This document shows, piece after piece, positions 28,952 to 33,300 of a DNA stretch of 33,300 nt (positions are counted from its first letter, which is position 1; each line of letters begins with the position of its first letter). The stretch spans positions 1 to 33,300 of the forward strand of contig JBARSV010000023.1 of assembly GCA_049644865.1 (NCBI GenBank), read 5' to 3'. The position numbers and the translations under genes are program-made. This DNA comes from JAPUDQ01 sp049644865 (GTDB taxonomy: Bacteria > Patescibacteriota > Saccharimonadia > Saccharimonadales > Saccharimonadaceae). The notes beneath the pieces are model-generated. The model was not told the origin of the DNA, did not search any database, and saw only the letters and a list, made by a program, of their open reading frames with translations.

Positions 28952-29923
28952 GTGGACCGTCGAGTGTATCACGACAGAGTGAACCAAAGGTATGCATCGC
29001 AGTATCGAAGACCGCGAGTGGCTGTCATTCAGCGTGTACGGCAACCTGCTCAGCTAATAGCCGACGTGGTCATCCCGAAGCAAACTCCTACCAAAACGAC
29101 AGAGCCTGTCATGATGAGACGGGTGATGGATATCATACCGGCTCACCGTCACGCAATAACTACTTCCAATCCTCACCCCTTACCATCTCAGAAACTGACT
29201 GATCCAAGCGGTGCCAATATTGATGACATAATTATGGAAGGATTCATCTATCCGAAAGCTCGTCGTTCCGTAGGTGTGACGTTGATATATATGATGGCCG
29301 GCCTGATATTTTGTGTTGGATTGTCCTCGAGCATCTACAGCATAATGACAACAAAAAAGGCCGAACAGCAGGTGCTGGCTATCGCAAAAACGGTTACTGA
29401 TGAGGGTGTTCCCGCTGACAGCGCGCCGCCTAGCGAGCAAAAACCGCCGGCCGATACGAGTCGTTATGTTGTTGCCCCGAATTTACCGCGAATTATTAGC
29501 ATCCCATCGCTAGGAGTTTCGGCAAGGGTTACGCAGGTTGGTGTCGATAAGAACAACGCTATGCGTGTACCGGCAAATATTTATGACGCGGCATGGTACA
29601 ACGGTAGCAACACACTTGGTCAACCTGGAGCAGTCGTCATAAATGGTCATGTGTCAGGCCCAACTGCGCATGGAGTTTTCTACTCATTAAAAAATATTAA
29701 AAATGATCAACAAATTATAGTTGAGCGTGGTGATGGTCAGAAGTTTATCTATGTTGTGCGTCGTGTGGAGACGGTAAAAGTAACTGATCTTGATATGAAT
29801 AAGGTAATGGTACCGTATGAGGCCGGTGCACAAGGCCTTAACCTTATTACCTGCGGCGGCGGATTTGATCCAAAGACGAGCCAATATGACAGCCGCGTGT
29901 TGGTGTTTGCAGTTGCTATTTGA
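28952..29923 (+). CDS. Sortase, class F-like
   Basis: A 323-residue protein starting at GTG. It has a long basic cytoplasmic N-terminus (about 1-105), one membrane helix (about 107-128), a Pro-rich linker, and the sortase barrel (about 172-323) with catalytic His233 (VVINGHVSG), Cys301 (LITCGGGFD) and Arg315 (YDSRVLVFA). The LITCGG-FD spacing fits class F better than classes A, B or E. It should cleave a sorting signal and transfer the protein to an amine. The gene directly upstream encodes an IPNTG protein, its likely substrate. The 100-residue N-terminal extension is longer than usual. Confidence 0.88.
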   Translation: MDRRVYHDRVNQRYASQYRRPRVAVIQRVRQPAQLIADVVIPKQTPTKTTEPVMMRRVMDIIPAHRHAITTSNPHPLPSQKLTDPSGANIDDIIMEGFIYPKARRSVGVTLIYMMAGLIFCVGLSSSIYSIMTTKKAEQQVLAIAKTVTDEGVPADSAPPSEQKPPADTSRYVVAPNLPRIISIPSLGVSARVTQVGVDKNNAMRVPANIYDAAWYNGSNTLGQPGAVVINGHVSGPTAHGVFYSLKNIKNDQQIIVERGDGQKFIYVVRRVETVKVTDLDMNKVMVPYEAGAQGLNLITCGGGFDPKTSQYDSRVLVFAVAI

Positions 29924-30088
29924 CCATTTGATCACAGGTGATTATAGTTTTAGGTAGTACGTAGGCAGCAATACCTAGGTGCAACGTGAAATTTATTGAA
30001 CAAAGACCATCTTTTGATACCGACTAGAGACCTGATAGCAATGTCGAATAATCTGCAAAAAGATCGTCGATAAACGAAAGGAACTACT

Positions 30089-31594
30089 ATGGAAATACTC
30101 CTCGCTATTATTGGGGTAGTTGTTGGCGCCGGGGGCACCTATGCCTACAATCAAAAACGTGGCGCCAACGCTGGCGTTGAAGCTGATAAGATCATCAACC
30201 AAGCGAAAAACAAGGCTGGCGATATACTATTAAAAGCCAAAGACGAAGCCCTGAAAGTCGCCGAAGAGGCCAAAAAGGAACAAGATGAGCATCGACGCGA
30301 GCTTAAAAAAGCCGAAAATCGAGTAGCTGACCGCGAGACAAACCTCGACCGCAAACTTGAAGAGCTCGATTCGCGCAGCGAAAAATTGCGTCGCCAAGAA
30401 GACGAGGTGGAGTCGCTCAAGGGTGAGATTCGTGATATTCGGACCAAACAGCAAGACAAACTGGAGAAGATTGCCAAGCTGACCAAGAAAGACGCTGCCG
30501 ACAAACTCATGGCCATGACTGAGCGCGATATCAAAGAAGATTTGCTCGGGCTGGTTAATAAATTACAAAAAGACGCCATGGCTGATGCCGAAGAGCGTGC
30601 TCAGACCATACTCGTGAGCGCAATGGAGCGCATGAGTAGTGATGTCACGGCTGAACGGACGGTCACCGCCGTCAAGTTGACGGACGACGAGATGAAGGGT
30701 CGGATTATCGGCAAGGAAGGCCGCAATATACAGGCCTTACAGCGTGCTACTGGTGTTGATATCATGGTGGACGATACACCAGGTATGATCATACTGAGTA
30801 GTTTTGACCCGATTCGCCGTCAAGTTGCCCGATTGGCCCTTGAGATGCTCATGAAAGACGGACGCATACATCCTGCTCGTATCGAAGAAGTTGTCGAAAA
30901 AGCCCAAAAAGAACTCGACAAAGAGATCAATCGTGCGGGTGAAGACGCGGCTCGCGAAGTTGGTGTGGTCGGCATACCCGCTGAGTTGCTGCGTCTGCTT
31001 GGTGAGCTGAAATTCCGTACTAGTTACGGGCAGAACGTGCTCAAACACTCGACGGAGATGGCGCACATGGCGGGTCTCATCGCCGAGGAGATCGGTGCCG
31101 ATGTTCGTGTGACAAAGACGGCAACCCTGCTGCATGACATGGGTAAAGCCGTTACGCACAAGATGGAAGGCAAGCACCATCATATCGGGGCGGAGCTGGC
31201 TCGCAAATACGGTATGAGTGACGATATCGTCCATGCTATCGAGGCTCACCATGATGACATCGAAGCGACGACACCGGAAGCACTGATTGTCCGTGTCTGT
31301 GACGCGCTCAGCGCCGCTCGCCCGGGTGCTCGTAACATCTCGGCCGAAAACTTTGTCGAGCGCATGCGCGACCTCGAAAACGTCGCGACCAGTTTCGACG
31401 GTATCGACAAGGCCTACGCCATATCGGCCGGCCGTGAAGTTCGCGTCATTGTCAAACCGCAAAGTATCGACGACCTAAGTGCTATCAAACTGGCCCGCGA
31501 CATCGCGACCAAGATCGAGTCAACCATGCAATACCCAGGTACGATCAAGGTCAATGTCATCCGCGAAACCCGCGCGATTGAGTTTGCCAAGTAG
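30089..31594 (+). CDS. rny: Ribonuclease Y
   Basis: 501 residues in the usual order: an N-terminal membrane helix (2-20), a long charged coiled coil (about 30-175), a KH domain with GRIIGKEGRN (204-213), and an HD domain with LLHDMGKA (His349, Asp350), HHIGAELARKYG and the C-terminal KPQSIDDLSAIKLARDIA region. RNase Y is a membrane-bound endoribonuclease that starts mRNA decay in many bacteria without RNase E. AAAGGA is 8 nt upstream. The 165-nt gap before it has no gene and only a weak 6-bp hairpin around 29951-29977. Confidence 0.97.
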   Translation: MEILLAIIGVVVGAGGTYAYNQKRGANAGVEADKIINQAKNKAGDILLKAKDEALKVAEEAKKEQDEHRRELKKAENRVADRETNLDRKLEELDSRSEKLRRQEDEVESLKGEIRDIRTKQQDKLEKIAKLTKKDAADKLMAMTERDIKEDLLGLVNKLQKDAMADAEERAQTILVSAMERMSSDVTAERTVTAVKLTDDEMKGRIIGKEGRNIQALQRATGVDIMVDDTPGMIILSSFDPIRRQVARLALEMLMKDGRIHPARIEEVVEKAQKELDKEINRAGEDAAREVGVVGIPAELLRLLGELKFRTSYGQNVLKHSTEMAHMAGLIAEEIGADVRVTKTATLLHDMGKAVTHKMEGKHHHIGAELARKYGMSDDIVHAIEAHHDDIEATTPEALIVRVCDALSAARPGARNISAENFVERMRDLENVATSFDGIDKAYAISAGREVRVIVKPQSIDDLSAIKLARDIATKIESTMQYPGTIKVNVIRETRAIEFAK

Positions 31595-31604
31595 GAGAGT
31601 AATG

Positions 31605-31632
31605 AAAAATAACCACCTAGGTGGTTATTTTT
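31605..31632. terminator. Perfect 28-nt palindromic terminator after rny
   Basis: The left arm AAAAATAACCACCT (31605-31618) is followed at once by its exact complement, so the stem ends in A and T runs and can work on both strands. Confidence 0.85.
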
Positions 31633-31735
31633 CTTTGGTCGGGGAGACAGGATTCGGTCACCTTTGGCGGTCACATTCTGCGACCCCGACATCGACATAC
31701 TACAAACCAGTTTGTAATCTGTCGAGTGTCCTTGC

Positions 31736-31754
31736 AAACTGCCGCTGGCAGTTT
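31736..31754. repeat. Palindrome, TGCCxCTGGCA family, copy 1
   Basis: AAACTGCC-GCT-GGCAGTTT, preceded by CTTGC and followed by TCACC. Confidence 0.75.
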
Positions 31755-31807
31755 TCACCCGTCGCCACCTCTTTGCAGGCACAGCCTGCAAGAGTGGGCT
31801 CCCTTGC

Positions 31808-31826
31808 GAATTGCCACTGGCAATTC
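31808..31826. repeat. Palindrome, TGCCxCTGGCA family, copy 2
   Basis: GAATTGCCA-C-TGGCAATTC, within a CTTGCGA ... TCTCACC frame. The core matches the palindrome at 4841-4859. Confidence 0.8.
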
Positions 31827-31878
31827 TCACCTCCTCCCCCGCTCCGCGGGGTCGCAGCTTCTCATCCTATGGCTCAAA

Positions 31879-31993
<115 letters not shown>

Positions 31994-32036
31994 ACGATAT
32001 GATTGTACTAAATGGTGATGGATCTGTCATTGCAGG

Positions 32037-32318
32037 GCCAGCGGGCCCCGCGGTCACGATCTCGGTGACAGCATGCTGTCAGCCGGGTCTCGACCCCGCC
32101 TCGACTTACTTGAAGCATAGCTTCAAATCAGTCTCCGGCCTTGCGACCCGCCACAGGCGACTCTCACCCAAACCGCGTGGCCACGTCCCGCGGCCCCGGA
32201 ACTTCATGGCGTCGAACGCAGTTCGACCCAGAAGATTCCCTTGCGAGCTGCCACTGGCAGCTCTCACTACCAACTGCCCTGTCCGTCCTGTCGGCCAGAC
32301 AGGCGGGGCTACTCCCCG
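32037..32318 (-). pseudogene. tRNA-Pro copy split into pieces by palindromic inserts
   Basis: Pieces of tRNA-Pro(UGG) appear in correct order and orientation: TGCGACCC (32142-32149), CCCAAACCGCGTG (32167-32179, anticodon region), TACCAACTGC (32268-32277, D arm) and GCTACTCCCCGAC (from 32309, acceptor 5' strand). Between them are inserts of about 17, 88 and 31 nt that contain palindromes: 32066-32081 (TGACAGCA with its complement), 32110-32126 (TTGAAGC arms), 32176-32185, 32211-32227 (GTCGAAC arms), 32245-32263 and 32287-32303 (CCTGTC arms). No functional tRNA could result unless the inserts were removed. Confidence 0.75.
32245..32263. repeat. Palindrome, TGCCxCTGGCA family, copy 3
   Basis: GAGCTGCCA-C-TGGCAGCTC, with the same CTTGCGA before and TCTCAC after as the copy at 31808-31826. 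Only the paired outer bases differ. Confidence 0.8.
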
Positions 32319-32375
32319 ACGAACACCCTGTATTTTATCATAGTTTTCTCGAGATATCATCTATGCAATGCATCG

Positions 32376-32381
32376 TAAAAT
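32376..32381 (+). promoter_or_regulatory. -10 box (TAAAAT) of the membrane protein gene at 32388
   Basis: TAAAAT ends 6 nt before the ATG; no Shine-Dalgarno sequence is seen. The -35 region is weak. Confidence 0.4.
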
Positions 32382-32387
32382 GATATC

Positions 32388-32969
32388 ATGAAATATATGG
32401 CGAAAACTCGTTCGACATGGGTAGTGCGTAGGCTTGGAGTTGCTGGGTATGTATTTTGCACATTACAGTGGATGTGGTTATTTGTCGTCATAATACCGCA
32501 GTTATTGTCGCTGGCGGTAGTGATTCCACCTCCACGCAATATTGCCGTTGATAAGCAGGCGCAGGTTTTATTAACACCATTTGACAGCAGCATTGCGCTT
32601 GTGATAGTTGCTGCGACTGTCATATTGGCAGTTTATGCTATCGCAAAACTGCCAATAGCTGTAGCCAAACGAGGTTCTGATATTATTCATGAAGCGTCTA
32701 CTCAATTTGCACCGATATTTTTACGCCATAGGGGGTTAACTAAAAGAAGCCGTATGCGATTATCTCGCAATTTATTGTTTGCAGTCAAATTGTCGGCAAC
32801 AATTATCCCCTTCGGCGGTTTGCTTCTTGTTAATGAGGCAGCTACGTCGATGACTGGAGCAGTGATCATCCCGTTCGGATTTTTACTATTCGTTCCAACC
32901 CTTGCCTTTTTCGTCGCTCAACGCCTACTTGCATTGTGGCAAGGAATTGATTACCGTAAGCTTCAGTAA
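32388..32969 (+). CDS. Integral membrane protein, unknown function
   Basis: 193 residues with four hydrophobic segments in two pairs (about 17-44, 68-92, 128-148 and 153-180) and a basic cytoplasmic-type loop (about 93-125, KRGSDIIHEASTQF, KRSRMRLSRN). A second in-frame ATG at 32397 would remove three residues. No family is recognised. It stands alone between the tRNA-Pro repeat region and tRNA-Pro(CGG), ends immediately before the convergent tRNA, and probably has a leaderless mRNA. Confidence 0.65.
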   Translation: MKYMAKTRSTWVVRRLGVAGYVFCTLQWMWLFVVIIPQLLSLAVVIPPPRNIAVDKQAQVLLTPFDSSIALVIVAATVILAVYAIAKLPIAVAKRGSDIIHEASTQFAPIFLRHRGLTKRSRMRLSRNLLFAVKLSATIIPFGGLLLVNEAATSMTGAVIIPFGFLLFVPTLAFFVAQRLLALWQGIDYRKLQ

Positions 32970-32970
32970 G

Positions 32971-33047
32971 TGGTCGGGGTGACTGGATTTGAACCGGCGA
33001 CCTCACCGTCCCGAACGGTGCGCGCTACCAAGCTGCGCCACACCCCG
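32971..33047 (-). tRNA. tRNA-Pro(CGG)
   Basis: On the minus strand the acceptor stem is CGGGGTG/CACCCCG (33041-33047 with 32975-32981). The anticodon stem CACCG/CGGTG encloses TTCGGGA, anticodon CGG. The T arm is CCGGTTCAAATCCAG. The discriminator is A, and CCA is encoded at 32973-32971. Unlike the other two tRNAs in the window, no broken copies or palindromes flank it. Confidence 0.95.
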
Positions 33048-33169
33048 ATATATTTCATAGTAAACTTCATATGAGGCATATGGCAATAGTTGTGCTTCCT
33101 TGCATAGTTAATGCTACATGTATGAACTCACTAGTCGAACGGTACCCGGCCGTACATACTAGATGTGAT

Positions 33170-33175
33170 TATGAT
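33170..33175 (+). promoter_or_regulatory. Candidate -10 box (TATGAT) for the gene at 33280
   Basis: TATGAT lies about 105 nt before the ATG and would start a leader near 33182 that includes the structured element. The -35 region is poor, so this is tentative. The rest of 33048-33195 shows only short inverted repeats. Confidence 0.35.
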
Positions 33176-33195
33176 AACCCCAACCCGACATAAGC

Positions 33196-33273
33196 GTCTC
33201 CTCTTTGTAGTCTAGATACCAGGGCGTCAGCTCTGGTATCTTTGTTTTGTAACGAACAAAACAAAAAGGAGAC
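33196..33273 (+). promoter_or_regulatory. Structured mRNA leader with a possible RBS-hiding switch
   Basis: A hairpin at 33214-33241 has 9-bp arms (AGATACCAG/CTGGTATCT), and another at 33241-33265 has 10-bp arms (TTTGTTTTGT/ACAAAACAAA). In addition GTCTCCTCTTTGT (33196-33208) can pair in 12 of 13 positions with 33261-33273, which contains the Shine-Dalgarno AAGGAGA. That long-range helix and the second hairpin compete for 33261-33265, so the ribosome site can be open or closed. It matches no riboswitch class I recognise. Confidence 0.5.
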
Positions 33274-33279
33274 ACTAAT

Positions 33280-33300
33280 ATGGAGCTGGTAAAACTATTC
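33280..33300 (+). CDS. Start of an unidentified gene (cut by the right edge)
   Basis: The ATG is preceded by AAGGAGA (33266-33272) with 7-nt spacing, and seven codons (MELVKLF) are visible. The good ribosome-binding site and the structured leader support a real gene, but its identity cannot be read. Confidence 0.6.

Larger units (their letters stand above)
31636..31857 (-). pseudogene. Broken tRNA-Pro copy, 3' side, filled with palindromes
   Basis: 31636-31656 equals the 3' end of the intact tRNA-Pro(UGG), including encoded CCA. A 21-nt insert then replaces a few bases of the T loop, and 31678-31688 (CTGCGACCCCG) continues the tRNA. The next tRNA segment is missing. Instead there are nested palindromes: 31692-31725 (TCGACA and TACAAAC arms), 31736-31754, 31773-31791, 31808-31826 and 31837-31851. 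At 31847-31857 the segment CGGGGTCGCAG is the exact inverse of 31678-31688, so the unit closes on itself as a long inverted repeat. Confidence 0.7.

Noticed and set aside
32142..32318. Introns in the broken tRNA-Pro copy
   Set aside because: Inserts are 17-88 nt, lack group I core or splice features, occur at several sites, and an intact copy exists next door.
33214..33241. Match to a theophylline-type GATACCAG aptamer
   Set aside because: Only the GATACCAG string is shared; the complementary CCCTTGG half is absent, and that aptamer is artificial.

Overview
The window reads as a dense bacterial chromosome of roughly 45-47% GC (estimated by eye) from a small-genome, Gram-positive-like bacterium. 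I place it, as inference only, in the Patescibacteria/CPR, most likely Saccharibacteria. The reasons are very short intergenic gaps, many apparently leaderless genes, a half-length TsaB, a ComEC without its C-terminal nuclease-like domain, a compact type IV pilus cluster, RNase Y, and a sortase next to a protein with an IPNTG sorting signal. TGA, TAA and TAG all end genes, so TGA is not recoded as in Gracilibacteria or Absconditabacteria.

Layout. (1) 1-4.7 kb: an operon with a DUF1704/MATCAP-type HExxxH peptidase, a cyanophycin-synthetase-like ATP-grasp ligase, a RimB-like retropepsin and a RimK ligase. It looks like a peptide-tag writing and erasing module. A small membrane protein follows. 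(2) 4.7-5.45 kb: an intact tRNA-Lys(UUU) flanked by truncated, palindrome-filled copies of itself. (3) 5.45-13.6 kb: an HSL-family esterase, ComEC, YebC, an LTD surface protein with four Cys repeats, RuvC-RuvA-NUDIX-RuvB and a PH-domain membrane protein. (4) 13.6-16.4 kb: a lone prepilin gene divergent from recA, then NUDIX and recX. recX carries two heptanucleotide tandem arrays. (5) 16.4-26.2 kb, minus strand: the type IV pilus cluster, in transcription order pilB, pilC, three minor prepilins, a PilX/GspK-like protein, the major pilin (with its own promoter and terminator), pilM, pilN, pilO, a small membrane protein and a PRC-barrel protein. (6) 26.3-31.6 kb: tsaE-tsaB, a sortase substrate, a class F-like sortase, and rny. 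(7) 31.6-33.3 kb: tRNA-Pro(UGG) flanked by two copies broken up by palindromes, a membrane protein, tRNA-Pro(CGG), and a structured leader before a gene that runs off the window.

How the parts fit. The pilus, ComEC, RecA, RecX and RuvABC together cover DNA capture, import and recombination. The surface protein and sortase form an attachment pair.

The least explained material is non-coding. Tandem partial tRNA copies carry families of perfect short palindromes whose arms change in a compensatory way. Heptamer tandem arrays cluster around the ruv/rec genes, and one array pair inside recX brackets a complete TATAAT, Shine-Dalgarno and ATG set. The leader at the right edge can form two mutually exclusive helices, one of which hides the ribosome-binding site. 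All family assignments were made by reading motifs; no database search was run.
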